From assembly GCA_003868215.1 (NCBI GenBank), contig QWDQ01000015.1:428387-492386 (forward strand): a stretch of DNA of 64,000 nt, in the 5' to 3' direction. The DNA comes from Pseudophaeomoniella oleicola. Its lineage: Eukaryota > Ascomycota > Eurotiomycetes > Phaeomoniellales > Phaeomoniellaceae. Under the pieces are notes generated by a model, which saw only the letters and a list, made by a program, of their open reading frames with translations, was not told the DNA's origin and did no database searches. The position numbers and the translations under genes were made by a program. How positions within the stretch are numbered: the stretch's first letter is position 1; each line of letters begins with the position of its first letter. Shown piece by piece: positions 21,500 through 33,300 of the stretch.

Positions 21500-23290
21500 A
21501 TGTCGACCCCAACAAAGCGATCCCGTGGGGGATGTTGGACTTGTAAAAAAGCAAAGCGAAAGTGCGACGCCGGCCGTCCAGCATGTCAGAATTGTGAAAA
21601 ACGTAGAGTTTCATGCGAGGGATATGAGATACGACTGAGCTGGGGTTCCGGAATTGCATCGCGAGGCCGATTTGCGGGTGCCGAGAAACCGTTGGATGAC
21701 GGTAGACCTCGTCGGCCCAAAGGTCGGCGTCGAGATCTCAGTCGAGAGAGGCGGAAGGAATCATTGAAAGAGCGCTGCCAAGACGAGAGGAGGCTGTTCA
21801 ATGAGAGCGTACCTACATCGGACTCAGCACCAGGTATGTGATAGTCGTGTGATCGTTTTGGATTTCGTTGCTTTCTTGTCAGTTATTTTGGTTTGCCGGT
21901 ATATGGTTCCCATGTTGATAATGGCCTCGACCTAGACTCTGCCACTGGTATTGGCGAATCTTCCTGTAGCAATCACCTCCACTCTCCGACCGACAGCGCC
22001 ATTCTCTCACACGAAGTACCCTGGAAGACCTCGCAGCAAGACCGATTCCTATTTCAAGAATGTAACTCTGCCCTTCCCCCGTCTGTGCTGCTGGACTTAA
22101 ATGACCATTTTGTTCATGGAATATTTTAGTCCTCAAAGATGGAATCAAAAGGCTTCAGGCGACTTCCATAAATGATAGTCTGCTGTTGCCTCTACTTCCC
22201 CAACTCTGCCAGGAATCAGAAGCACTCTATACCATATGTCTGGCTATGCAGGCTCTTGTGCCTGTGGACCAAGACTCGCAATTCTTGATCTACTTTGATA
22301 GGTCGATAAGCAAATTTCGGTCAGAGCTTGCTGTAAGTGGAGCGCATCTGCGAGATAGCACGTTGACGGCTGGCATGCTGCTCTGTACTGTTGGGGTAAG
22401 CTTTTCTTTACTCACCGTGTTCTCGATTTGCGCACCGTCGCCTTCTTTGCTTCTCCACTTGGAATTTTCCTGACAATAGATGACAGTTACTGCACGGCAT
22501 ACCCTGGACAATGCACTTGGAAGGTATGTACAATATACTGAAATGTCAAGGTATAAGAAGTCCACGACAACCCGGATCGGTCTTTAGAGATCACCTAATA
22601 GAAGTCATGGGCGTGTTGGATATGCCCACCTTCGTCGTCGGACGTCAAACGCCATGCATTGGAGTCTGGCGACTTTATTGCCGAAGCAGCCGTCTACATA
22701 ATGCTACCAGCGGCGTTGAGCCCATAAGCGGACTACCTCGTACTCTGCTTGACCTGTATTCGTGTATTGGTCATGGCGTCTTAGAAGAAGATCTGTCAAA
22801 TTGGGCTGGAGAGCAAGGAAGCTTCCTTCAAATGCAGCTCTGGGAGGCGCATCGCCTAGCTGGGGTCCTGGCTGCCCGGCGAGTTCAGAAAAGGCAAGCC
22901 CTGAGCCGAGGACCGTCGGTCTTACTGCCACCGCTGGAAGCATCAAAGTACCGACCGCCTGAAACAGGAATTCTTGTCTTGCGGATTCTTAGCTGTGTAG
23001 ATGCTATCAAGAGAGCTTGTACTACATCAGCGTCAGAGGAGGATATCCTACTCCTAGGCGCTATCGGGTATCCAGCTTTCGTTGCTGGTTTGGAGGTGGA
23101 AATGATGAGTGTTAGACCCGAATTGAGGAATGCCGTCCAGGATACCATCGAACTGCAGCAAACGGTGTGTCATGGGCAGGATATGAGGAAGCTTCAATTG
23201 TTGTTGCAAGAGTATTGGAAAGCGAATGATCCTGATTTAGATATGGATGACTTGGCTCGATCACGAGGAATCGAATTGAGTTTACTGTGA
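21500..23290 (+). CDS. Zn2Cys6 fungal transcription factor
   Basis: Fungal-specific DNA-binding regulator. The preferred model has four exons: 21500-21833, 21936-22061, 22130-22395 and 22487-23290; 509 aa. Seen: the binuclear zinc cluster C-W-T-C-K-K-A-K-R-K-C then C-Q-N-C-E-K-R-R-V-S-C (six Cys, residues about 12-39), followed by a basic Arg/Lys-rich stretch. The rest is helical and resembles the fungal-specific transcription factor middle region (L-P-Q-L-C-Q-E-S-E-A-L-Y-T and W-T-M-H-L-E-G). The first intron is uncertain: a donor at 21838 with acceptor 21882 also keeps phase and would retain extra residues. Targets are unknown. The adjacent acetyltransferase and MFS transporter are possible targets, by position only. 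Confidence 0.85.
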
Positions 23291-23413
23291 TACTGAGGTT
23301 GCTGAGGTCTAGCTTTTGTATAACCCTTCCTATGTATATTCAATAGGTAGAGCCGCAATGAGACAAGACAATCAACGTCGTGTTTCCATGAATGGGATTT
23401 TTCTCTATGCTCT

Positions 23414-24362
23414 TTACTCCCTCACCATAACCCATAGTTTGACCTTTCCGGTCTCCTGCGACTTCGGTTCATCCCATAACTCCACTGCCTCTACAACCCT
23501 GAATCCGAATCTCTCGTAGAATGGAATATTGCTTTCTCTTGTGCATTCTAGCATGATCGGCTGCCGTTCGGTAAACTCTATGATCCATTGCATAGTCTTG
23601 CTCCCCAGCCCATAGGATTGTAACGAAGGATGTACAGCAACGACCTCCAGATACCAGAGCTTTTCGCAGCCGTATATTGATTGCAAGGATTGTACACCGG
23701 CATCATGAGCTTGAAGCATCTTTTCGACTCGCTTTGCTGAGGGATTAGTCTTCCTGGCACGAGACATCCGAAGGAAATCGACCTGATTGTAGTCGAACCA
23801 ACTCACCTTCTCGCATACCTCCGGATCCACAGCAACATTCACGATATCCAGTAACCAGACTTCCCAAGCAAGCAAAACACGTCTGATCGTCCATTTCAAT
23901 CTCCCCTTCGGAGGATGCAGGATGACTGCCACGCCAGCATCTTCGGAACCGACGTCTTCGAGTCGATCTCTGGCCTTTTCCGAAGAGCGGACATTTGAAA
24001 CCGAGTTGCTGGATATCTTGGAATTGAGCGTTCTTCCAAATCGTGATAATGGAGCGGATTGGAACACAAGTGCTTCAGAAAGGCACTTCATGATCCTCCT
24101 GGCTTGTGCTTTACACGTCACATCACTCAATGCTTCCCATGGTTGTTGAGCATTGGGACGGAGCCATTGTATGAGAGGATCGCGAGAGAACGACAGGTTC
24201 ACGGTCCGGGCAACTGATGCTATGGACTTCGATGCTGTAGTCCACAATGATCAGTCAACGGGTCTAGGAAGTAAACGCAATCGGAATCGACTTTGAAACA
24301 GTCAGGTTTAACATACCAATGCCTACCGGGTAGAGGTCTATGAGAGGTGTGACGGCGGACAT
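23414..24362 (-). CDS. GNAT-family N-acetyltransferase
   Basis: Two exons on the minus strand, 24362-24317 and 24234-23414, with an 82-nt intron; 288 aa. Seen near the C-terminus: the acetyl-CoA-binding core L-E-V-V-A-V-H-P-S-L-Q-S-Y-G-L-G-S (Q-x-x-G-x-G motif A), then T-R-E-S-N-I-P-F-Y-E-R-F-G-F-R (motif B). These are the standard marks of small-molecule GNAT enzymes. The N-terminal half (about 1-170) is less conserved. The substrate is unknown. The gene is convergent with the Zn2Cys6 regulator (124 bases between the stop codons) and divergent from the MFS transporter. Confidence 0.88.
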
Positions 24363-25234
24363 GTCTCTTGATCCAGGTCTTATGCTGTCTGTTTACCTTG
24401 AATAACATCACCAGACGCTGCTACTCTCGACTGCTGCCTTCTATCTGACATTGCTGCCGATGGCCTGGATTTAAATGCTCTTCTATTCTGCGGACCTGAA
24501 TATCTAGAGTTCAAGAGATACATCCGCGACAGCGGCTTTTATAACGATCGACATGATAGTAATACCAACGCCCACAGCTAAGCGCTCATCAAGCTTTCAA
24601 CCGGCATTCGCGGACTGCGCAGTTGAAAGGGTTACAGTTGGGCGTTTGGAAAGCAGTCTCGGCATTACGAGTATAACATCAACGGCGTCCTTTCCCCAGC
24701 GCGTCCACCTACCAGATTCAGTCAGGTGGGAAATGGTCCAAGTGGACCATCACCCCGTAATCCTGTCTTAGCAACTAATTCTCCCTCTACTGCTGCATCC
24801 TTGCTCTAGCTCCGTTCTTGTGGTCATATACGATAACCCCAGACAATAATGTATCTTATCTCGCTGTATCATGGCCACAAGGAAACGCTGGGCGGTGGGT
24901 CTGCTTTCATACAGTACTACATTCGGCAGGCTGACCCGCCTCGATGACTTTCCCCAGACCACAATTGATAAGGAGACATGGGAGTATTGGGAGACGCATT
25001 GCTGGTAGGGATCGCAGGCCAACTCTTATCTGCTTCGTCAGGGTTGATATCAAACATCATATCACAATGGTTCGCCAGGGTGGTCCTTAAGCATCACGTA
25101 AATACGAACATGTCCTGAAAACTACCAGATATATATATATTCGGGTTCCTTTCCTCCCTGATTGATTCCTGGGCCAACTTCTCAACCTTCTCATCTGTCG
25201 AAGGAAGAGAAGCTCACTGTTGTTTGAAGACAAC
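24363..25234. other. Divergent region between the GNAT gene and the MFS transporter
   Basis: No gene recognised; presumably both promoters. A short TATATATAT string lies near 25131-25140, about 95 bases upstream of the transporter start. Confidence 0.45.
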
Positions 25235-27409
25235 ATGGCAGATATACTAAATGGTGATTCATCTCACCGAGAGATGGATCCAAATATGCCGCCGGGCACC
25301 TTCCTGTTGGTTCGAGGTATGTACAGGAAATGAGGTTCCTCCAGAGTCTAGGTTGACGGTCATTCAAGAGTCCAAAGACCATGAGCATAATGGGAAACGG
25401 ATTGTCATGCTTGATCCTGTGCCATCGAAGGACCCAAATGAACCTTTGGTGAGAAACCCGGACAGTTTACTACCTTCGTACGATAGACTGACGAATTCAG
25501 AATTGGAGCACCACGCGCAAGACAGTAAACTACACCCTTGTTTTGGCGGTAACATGCCTCATCTTCACCGCGTATGTTTTGAGACTCCTGAACTAGTCTA
25601 TCTTCTCATTAGGTCAGGGAGCGCTGACCTCGATTTCCAGATTATCAATTCAAGTGGTCTTTTGGCAATTGATGGTTGAAGATATGTCCGTCACATATAC
25701 GCAACTCAATTGGGCCGTGTCAATCAACTTCGTAGGGCTCGCAGTGGGTTGTGTCTTCTTCATCCCATTTGCCAGGAAGTTTGGGAGACGTCCGATCTAC
25801 ATAGTTTCAACAGCACTGATGTTGGTCACTTCTTTCTGGTCTGGAGAAATGAAGACTCTATGGGAATTATACGTCAACAACCTCATACAGGGTCTGGCTG
25901 GTGCGACGAATGAGACGATCGTTCAGATGACGGTAAATCTTCCAGCCTAACTGCACCCCAATCGTTCGTTATGGATGAAGCAAATTAATTTTGTCAACAG
26001 ATTGCAGATCTGTTCTTTGTACACGACCGAGGCCGTATGAATGGTCTCTATATGGCCATGGTCATGATTGGGGTGAGTTTCTCATCCTCGCTCGGTATTT
26101 ATGCAAGAAGTTGACCACCCGAAACAGAGCTTTCTGACTCCCATGGGCGCTGGTACTCAAGCTACAAAGGAGACCTGGCGCTGGAGTTATCGGACTTTGG
26201 GTATCTTCAATGCTGTCATTCTCATCCTTTTCATCATCTTCTACGAAGAGACGAAATACTGTGCGGTGATCGAAGGCGTAACTCCTTCCGATGGTAGCAC
26301 CGCAGAAGCTGTCGAGATCTCTGTGGGCAACCTCAAGGACGACCCCAAGGGCGATGATAGCTCCAAGGATGACGACAAGAATGATTACATACAGCCTCAG
26401 GCCACAACCAAGGAACCGTCATCAACTTACCACCAATTGGACCACACCATCCCGTTGGCCTCTTGGAAGAAAAGACTTGCTTGGATAACTCCTACATCCG
26501 AATCCATCTTGCCATACTATCTTCGACCCATTTTTGTCCTCTCCTACCCAGCTGTGGTGTTCACGGGTATCCAGTACGCAGCTGGTGTCGCCTGGCTTAC
26601 GATTCTCTCCAACGTTCTGTCAATTGTGTTCGCAGGAGCACCATATAATTTCACCTCTGAACAGATTGGCTTCATGGGCACTGGCCCATTTATCGGTAAC
26701 CTGTTCGGCTCTTTCTACGGTGGATATCTAGGCGATCGCTCCATCTTATACTATGCCCGGAAGAACAGAGGATACTTTGAACCCGAAATGCGTCTTTACA
26801 TTCTGCATCTTCCTGCGTTGAGCATGTGTGCTGGTCTCATCATGTTTGGCGTGACTACTGCCAAGGTAAGACTTTCTTGCTCATGCTTAACCGGACACAA
26901 AACGTCCCATCATCGCTTCGTTTGCCCACACATCTTCTAGTTGATCGACTAATCCAGAGATAGGGCATGCATTGGATGCTACCAAGTGTTGGAGGTGCCC
27001 TCTTCGGATTTGGCCTTGGAGGTATCAGTGATCCTGTATTAACTCTCGTCATCGACAGTCACTACGAAGTAAGTCATCGTCTCCCTCCCTCTCTTCTCTC
27101 TCCACCTAACCTCCCGTTCACAATCGACTACCATGCGAAATCAAGCAGAACGAAGACTAACAGGCTAATACTTAGGTCGTCGGCGACGCCTTCACCGCCA
27201 TCGCCTTCATCCGCAACGCCGTCAGCATCGGCATCCCATTCGCCATCACGCCGTGGCTGGCAAGAAACGGCATCCAAAACATGTTCATCGCCTGCGGCTT
27301 CATGAGCTTGGCCGTCAGCGCCTTGTGTATTCCGATGATCATGTATGGGAAACGATTCCGTGCGAAGATCGGGGATCAGTTCCATCAGGATTCTCCGAGA
27401 GCAACATAG
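25235..27409 (+). CDS. Major facilitator superfamily transporter
   Basis: Proton-coupled or facilitative membrane transporter of about 12 helices. Eight exons: 25235-25316, 25369-25448, 25501-25571, 25641-25932, 26001-26072, 26128-26865, 26964-27068 and 27176-27409; 557 aa. Seen: A-R-K-F-G-R-R-P-I-Y (the MFS loop 2-3 motif), ANETIVQMT-like start of helix 4, N-G-L-Y-M-A-M-V-M-I-G, a large acidic cytosolic loop (D-D-P-K-G-D-D-S-S-K-D-D-D-K-N) and the family-typical F-Y-E-E-T-K-Y after helix 6. It resembles fungal MFS proteins that carry the N-W-S-T-T-R-K segment before helix 1. Splicing at 25572-25640 restores A-L-S-I-Q; other acceptors there break the frame. The substrate is unknown; it could serve uptake or efflux. 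Confidence 0.9.
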
Positions 27410-27470
27410 AGAGCGAGAGAGAGAGAGAGAGCGCGAGAGAGAGAGAGAGCGCGAGAGAGAGAGAGAGGAG
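27410..27470. repeat. Interrupted (GA)n microsatellite just after the MFS stop codon
   Basis: GA-repeat blocks interrupted by GCGC, giving a higher-order unit of the form (GA)n-GCGC. It begins immediately after the stop codon and must be in the 3' untranslated region. Confidence 0.9.
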
Positions 27471-27822
27471 TAATTGCTGTGTATCTATCTGGTCCTGAAG
27501 TTCGAGTATTAATTGGCAACACGGTAGTAGATTACTAGGTAGATAGCGGTCAGTGATATGAATTGATTCTTCGTTGGTTTTTTCGAAGATATATAACACC
27601 TCAACCTTTGCTTTTCTTCCAAAGAAACATTAAAAAAAAAAAAACAAAAAAACAAGGGAGAATCAGATATAATAATATATCTTTGTCCGTCTACCAATTC
27701 ACTCATTCACTCACATACATATATACCTCCCATATATCTCTACGGAAAAGCAATCATATTTTTCTCCAACCTCTCTTCTCTATGTAACACAGACAACATC
27801 TAGATACTATTACTTTACTCCC
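27471..27822. other. Convergent intergenic region
   Basis: AT-rich 3' flanks of the MFS transporter and the FAD oxidoreductase, with an A-run at about 27632-27651; no gene. Confidence 0.45.
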
Positions 27823-29511
27823 TTATCCATGTAAAAAAGCTCTCTGGACCCTCTCCTCCGTAATCAACATCTGTTCCGGCAGGACCCATTCAGTCTCTTT
27901 GTCCTGTCCTCCTCCTTCTTCTTCTTCTCCATCTCCGCTCTCTCCTTCGACTACCCTGTCGTCATTATTATCATGCTTCAAAATCATCCTCGCCAAAGCT
28001 TTGCCGCAGAGCCAGGCGTTGACCATGCCTTCGCCTGAGAAGCCGGCGGCGAGCCACTGGGCTGGTGCTGTTGGACTGTAGGAGGGAGAGGAGGAGGAAG
28101 ATGGGGAGTTTTGAGGTGAAGAAGGTGGTAAGAGGGAGTCGGGTAGTTTTCCGACCCAGGGGAGACCGTCGGCGCTGAAACCCATGGTTCCGGTCCACAT
28201 TGATTTTATTCTTGGGAAGGAGGGTTCAGAGGTGGAAACTTGGTCGAGATTGAATACATTGCTCAGTGCGCGGCTCAGGTGCATGCCGACACGAGGGTTC
28301 AAGTGTTCGTCGGTGGCGATACCAAAGTCCTCGAGGCCACGTGCTGCAGCCTGCGCGAAACCTCCTCCTAGCATCATCTCGCCGCCACCACCACCACCAC
28401 CGCCGCCGTCGCCGCCAGAAGAAGAAAGGTTAGAGTGATCCGCGGGTAATTGTGTGAGATAGTCGAAGCCTCGTTCGTAGTTGAATATCCACGAGTGCTT
28501 CGTGCCATACTGTGGAAAAGTCTCTCCTACGTCTTGCGCTGACATCTGCCCGCGGACGGGAGAGACACGGCCTCGGAGACGGGGGATTAGATGTCCTATG
28601 TGCCCGTTCGTGCAGTGGACGACATGACGGGTTTTGATGCTTCCGCGGGGGGTGAATACCGAAAAGTAACTCTCTTTCACATCATCGGAGGACTTCCTAA
28701 TAATCTCGACAGCTGGAGTATTCGTCTCGATGAGAAAGTCATTTGGGAATTTCCGACGCAGATGCGCAAGCACACCCGTCACGAACCTGTACGGCCACAC
28801 AGCGCCCGCTGGTCCACTGATAACACCTCTCGTTGTTGCAATATCAAGCTTGAACTCTTCTGGAATCGACTCGCTCTCATACGCTCGCCAATCCTTCGCG
28901 ACCTCCGGCATCCCCTCCTTGAATCTCTTCAACCGCTCCTTCGCCTCCGCCCATGATTTCCCGTCGTAAAACACGCTCAGGAACTGCACCCTGCGCGCCT
29001 GCGTGTGTGCCGTTAGACCCAATTCATCTGCAACGCCCAAGATCGCGTCGAGATGGGCGAGTCTGAACTTGATGAGCTTCTGGGCTGCGTCTGCGCCGAA
29101 GGCATCGACGAATTCTGCGTAGGAATCTGCGGTCTCGATGATGTGGCCGCCGTTGCGTCCTGTGGCGCCGCTGCAGATGTCTCGTGCTTCGAGCATGACG
29201 ACGGATGGTATCGAGGCATTCTCAGCTTTTCCTCGGCGATTCAATAATAACGTCCGCGCGACAGAAGCACCCGTGATCCCAGACCCAATGATAACAACCC
29301 CCGCTTCCTCCGGCACCTGATGCCTCGACCTCACCTTCGAAAGAACATTATCATCTGCAACATCGCTGCTCTCATTCTTCATCCAAAAAGACTCCGTCGA
29401 CCCCCGTGACTTGTCTGGAAATCCCGGATCGGAAAACGCGCGGTCCAGAGCGTTTTTTCTGTCGATAGCCGGGATTTCTGGGTCGGAGAGCAAGTCCTGT
29501 ACGAAAGACAT
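27823..29511 (-). CDS. FAD-dependent oxidoreductase (DAO family)
   Basis: Single-exon gene, 562 aa, of the glycine/D-amino-acid oxidase (DAO) fold that oxidises amines or amino acids with FAD. Seen: V-V-I-I-G-S-G-I-T-G-A-S-V-A (dinucleotide-binding G-x-G-x-x-G, residues 76-81), L-E-A-R-D-I-C-S-G-A-T-G-R-N-G-G-H (FAD contacts) and W-T-G-T-M-G-F-S-A-D-G-L-P-W-V-G-K-L-P near the C-terminus. The conserved end follows (W-L-A-A-G-F-S-G-E-G-M-V-N-A-W). Two low-complexity insertions interrupt the fold: a run of Gly at about 372-382 and a Ser/Pro-rich stretch before W-L-A-A. The start is the ATG that opens MSFVQDLLSDPEIP; an upstream in-frame start would add 22 residues. No signal peptide. Substrate unknown. 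Confidence 0.9.
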   Translation of the reverse strand: MSFVQDLLSDPEIPAIDRKNALDRAFSDPGFPDKSRGSTESFWMKNESSDVADDNVLSKVRSRHQVPEEAGVVIIGSGITGASVARTLLLNRRGKAENASIPSVVMLEARDICSGATGRNGGHIIETADSYAEFVDAFGADAAQKLIKFRLAHLDAILGVADELGLTAHTQARRVQFLSVFYDGKSWAEAKERLKRFKEGMPEVAKDWRAYESESIPEEFKLDIATTRGVISGPAGAVWPYRFVTGVLAHLRRKFPNDFLIETNTPAVEIIRKSSDDVKESYFSVFTPRGSIKTRHVVHCTNGHIGHLIPRLRGRVSPVRGQMSAQDVGETFPQYGTKHSWIFNYERGFDYLTQLPADHSNLSSSGGDGGGGGGGGGEMMLGGGFAQAAARGLEDFGIATDEHLNPRVGMHLSRALSNVFNLDQVSTSEPSFPRIKSMWTGTMGFSADGLPWVGKLPDSLLPPSSPQNSPSSSSSPSYSPTAPAQWLAAGFSGEGMVNAWLCGKALARMILKHDNNDDRVVEGESGDGEEEEGGGQDKETEWVLPEQMLITEERVQRAFLHG

Positions 29512-30374
29512 ATTGCTGCTACCTATGCTATGACATTCGCGGTGTTCCCGAAGTTTATATGTAGCTTTGAGGAGCAAAGGAGATGAAAGGTCTGGTTGGA
29601 TTGTAAAAGAACGTAAGTAACCTACGCTCCGTAACTTACATACTTATACTTCATATGAACCAAACCAATCGAGACGAGTCAGGCCTACCTCACCTACTGC
29701 ATTCATTCAAGACCTACCTTCCTTGCTGGGAGCTGACGATCCACGTCTACCGACTTACTGTTATGTGTGGAGGAGGGACCTAATGACCACTCGATCGACC
29801 AAACAACCCAACACCAGCAGTCCATACCATATCCGGAAGGTCGACCCGAGTGCATATACTACTACGCCTTATCGTCGTTCGTACCGTAAATAAATACCCA
29901 GCCATAGTACGTAGTAGGTCAGGTACTTACTGTAATTAGTGGAATTTACGTAGATAAAAAGATCCAAGACCAAACAAAGATCCTTAAGAAATTCTCGTTT
30001 GAAAAAAAAAAGGAGAAGAAGAGCAAGCAAGCAAGCACTCATCGTGAATGGATGGGTAAAGAACAAGACTTTCTTATATATATATAAGTTAGACATGATG
30101 GATTTTCGGGCAATATTTGATTCATGGTTTTTCGCAAATCTCACTTCGAACTTGATTCGATACTGAGGTAATACATACATACTACAAGTTACACCACCAC
30201 TCCCAATTGTCGTGAGGATCTTGAAGAAAGATACCTACCTAGGTACATGCCTAACAGACTGTTGTTGTTGAAGAACCCAAGATGCCAGCCATTCACGCCG
30301 CCAGAGAAACAGGACGAAGCTTCCAGATGAGACTGCCAAACTCCCTTTTAAAATCATCCCCCCAATCATGCTTT
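29512..30374. other. Intergenic region, no gene seen
   Basis: Upstream of the oxidoreductase and downstream of the JmjC gene (both on the minus strand). It includes an A-run (30001-30010) and the palindrome TACCTAGGTA at 30236-30245. Confidence 0.45.
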
Positions 30375-33300
30375 TCAGCTGAGATCATCTCCTCCTTCCG
30401 CCCATGCCATAGCAGCCAACTTAGCTTGTCTGTTTGCCGCAATCTCAGCAGCAGACATGCTCGTCCTTTTGGTCTTGTTGGTCTGTGAAGACCTGGCCGG
30501 TGTTCCTGCGTCAGACGGTGTAGCATTTGTCGAAGACGACGGGGTAGCGTCACGACTGCTGTAGGCCTTCGAGACCGTCCGGCCCTTTGGTTGGAGCGCC
30601 GGATATTTACCCCCAACTCTGCCTGCTTGACGAGAAACGACTGCGGGAGTAGGTGTGCCGTTAAGAGCAAAACTGTCATCATTCTCTGGTTCAGCGTGGC
30701 CGTTCATGTCTTCGTCGCCTTCCACTTCGACATCTCCTTCGCCGTCTAATTCGTCTTCGGAAATGTCGGAAATGTACTCCACGACTCTGGCCCGCGTCTT
30801 CCGATCCACTGCAGGTATATCGTTATCTACCTTACGCCTCCGATCGCGCCGTTTGGAAATGACGAAATCGTCGTCGGCTTCAAGGCGGACGATCTGAGCT
30901 TTCTTGTTCGGTACTGCAGTCGGCAGTTCAGCTCTTGCTGATTCTGCGTTCAGTGCTCTCAGATCAGAAGCCACTTTAGGAGCTTCTGCAACTGGAGATG
31001 GCTTGTCCACGACTCTTCTGTTCAATTCTTCTAGCGCAGGTTTGCTAACACCAAGTTTGACCAGAAGCGTAGGTTTGCCGTCAATGGTCTTGTCGTCCGT
31101 CTTTGAGCGGAATTTGCGGATAGTCTGAGGCTTTTTAGTGGGATGAACCTCAGTGGTCGGGACCGGTTTGGTCTTCTTTTGCGTGGGAATGATGCCTTCG
31201 CTTTGTCTCTTACGCTTCTTCGGTGGTATCATTTCTATAGGTGCATTTTCGGCGGGTTCGTAGCCCGGTAATCCATTTACCTCAGGCTGTGGGTCCACCG
31301 GATTCACCGGCTCGACCACGGGCTGCAAAAGAGTATCTGGATCAGGATAATCGTAAGTAATGGCTTCCGTAGGCTCATAAGCATGATTTATGTCACGTAT
31401 GATACCGCCTTCGGGAACAACGTATTGAGGTGCGGGTGGCAAACGGCCGAAGTCTTCGGGCAGAGCCTGTTCAGGATGCTCGCGGTATAGATCTTCCAAA
31501 TTCTCTTGATTCTCATCATCATCATCATCACCACCGTCTTGTCCATTCAGAACCGGGTTTATGGTTGAAAGCGCTGGATCAATCGGGACTCCTGCTCCTT
31601 CATGAGGGATACCTTCTAACTCAGCGAGACGGAGAATGTTGGTTTCTTCTTCGGTCGCGTAAAGCTCGCCAGATAGCCTTGGCTGTTGGGATTTGGCAAC
31701 TTCTGCCGCCCTAGCACGACTTTGTAGACGCTTATTGTTCTTCGGGTCGTCATCACCAGCTTTTTTGAGCCAGTGTATATTTGAATAGCTGAAATCCACA
31801 AGGCTCTCCACGCTCCTCGGATCGGCCACCTTCTTGGTATCATGACCGAGGATAGTTCCTTTCGGTGTATAAGGTCTGTTTTCTGGATCCTTTCGACATC
31901 TACTACACGAGCAGATCTTTAGACATTTAGGGCATTTCCAATCTGGATCTTCCATGATACTTTGCGGCATCATATCAAAGCCTCTGAAGAGCGAGCCGTA
32001 GCAGTAGCTTGCACCGCAGGAACAGTGCGCCTGCTTCCAAGTAGGTTCTTTGTAGCAACAAAGATGACACGATTTATGGTCTCTCAACCATTTCTCAGAC
32101 CGGCGCACCTTTGTTTTCTTCTTCTTGACTCTACCCTCATCATCTACCTCAATCTCCTCTTCCTCTTCATATGCCCTCCCGCGAGCTTTATCGGCCTTTT
32201 CTGGCTTGGTGATATCATTGAACGGACGTTTCTTCAATTCCAATTGACAAATCTGAGCCAATGTTCTCCTTCCAAGTAACTCAATTTCTGCTTTTAGAGC
32301 CTTCGGCGATTTTTCGTTGACTTCCCCCTCGAATTGGATGATCTGATGTCTCCAAGCATCGTGCTTTTGCACTAAATCACCCCAATTCCACTGTTCGCAC
32401 CATTTCAGGTTCGAAATGCATGCGCAGCTCCTTCCCATCGCATAACACTCCATGCAAATGTCATATGTGTCTTCTTCGCCGTTGCCTAGATCCACGACGC
32501 ACGATGGACATGTCAAGAACCTGTTAAAAATGTTACATCTGCAGTATGAGCAAATGATGTTGCTCTCGTAAGGTATCGACTCTACGTTCTTTTCGGGTGC
32601 TTCAGGAAGAAAGCTTTCCGATATCATGATCCGAGTGTAAAGGGCATGTAGTCGTTTGAAATCTTTATGGAGTTGTCGAATCTTGGAAGGATACGGAGCA
32701 ACGCCATTGTTGATCTTAGCGATCCTGCGACGTTCCTTGTCGGCTGCCTTGATCAGTTTTGAGTACTTCACTGCCGTGTAGTAGACAATGGCCTTATTCT
32801 TGTATTGCTCATCACGGCAAACCATGCGCGAAGCTGGTAAAGCTTCGTCAAGAGCCATTTCCAACGTCTCAACGGTCGTCCTGTTCCAGGCCACCTTCAT
32901 AGTCCTCGTACCCCGGTTCCAAACTTGATGCGGAGCAAGTGGAGGAATCAGTATAAAATCACCAGCTCGTTGTTCTACGACATGGACCTTGAACGGGGCA
33001 GCTTTCCACGCGTTGATCTGCGCGAAGTGATTCTCAACTTCGATATCATGACCCAGTCTTGAAAGCCAGTATTCCGAAACAATGTGGCGATCCTTCGTTT
33101 CCGTCATAAACCATATCGATGAACCAGGCTTTGTAGGTTTGCCGTCTTCCACTAAACCCGTCGACGTTTCTACCATGATATTGTGCCCAAGACTTGCGCA
33201 CATCTCTCGATGAGCTGGGGTGTAAGTGCCTTCATGGCCAATGTAGCACATCATGTTTTCGGCTCTCATTTCAGGCGGAAGACTGCTCATCAGATCACCC

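Noticed and set aside
25570-25632. GC-AG intron or frameshift in the MFS transporter
   Set aside because: A canonical GT-AG intron 25572-25640 restores the conserved A-L-S-I-Q segment in phase, so no rare splice type or frameshift is needed.
21500-29511. A secondary-metabolite gene cluster
   Set aside because: No polyketide synthase, peptide synthetase, terpene synthase or similar core enzyme is present nearby.
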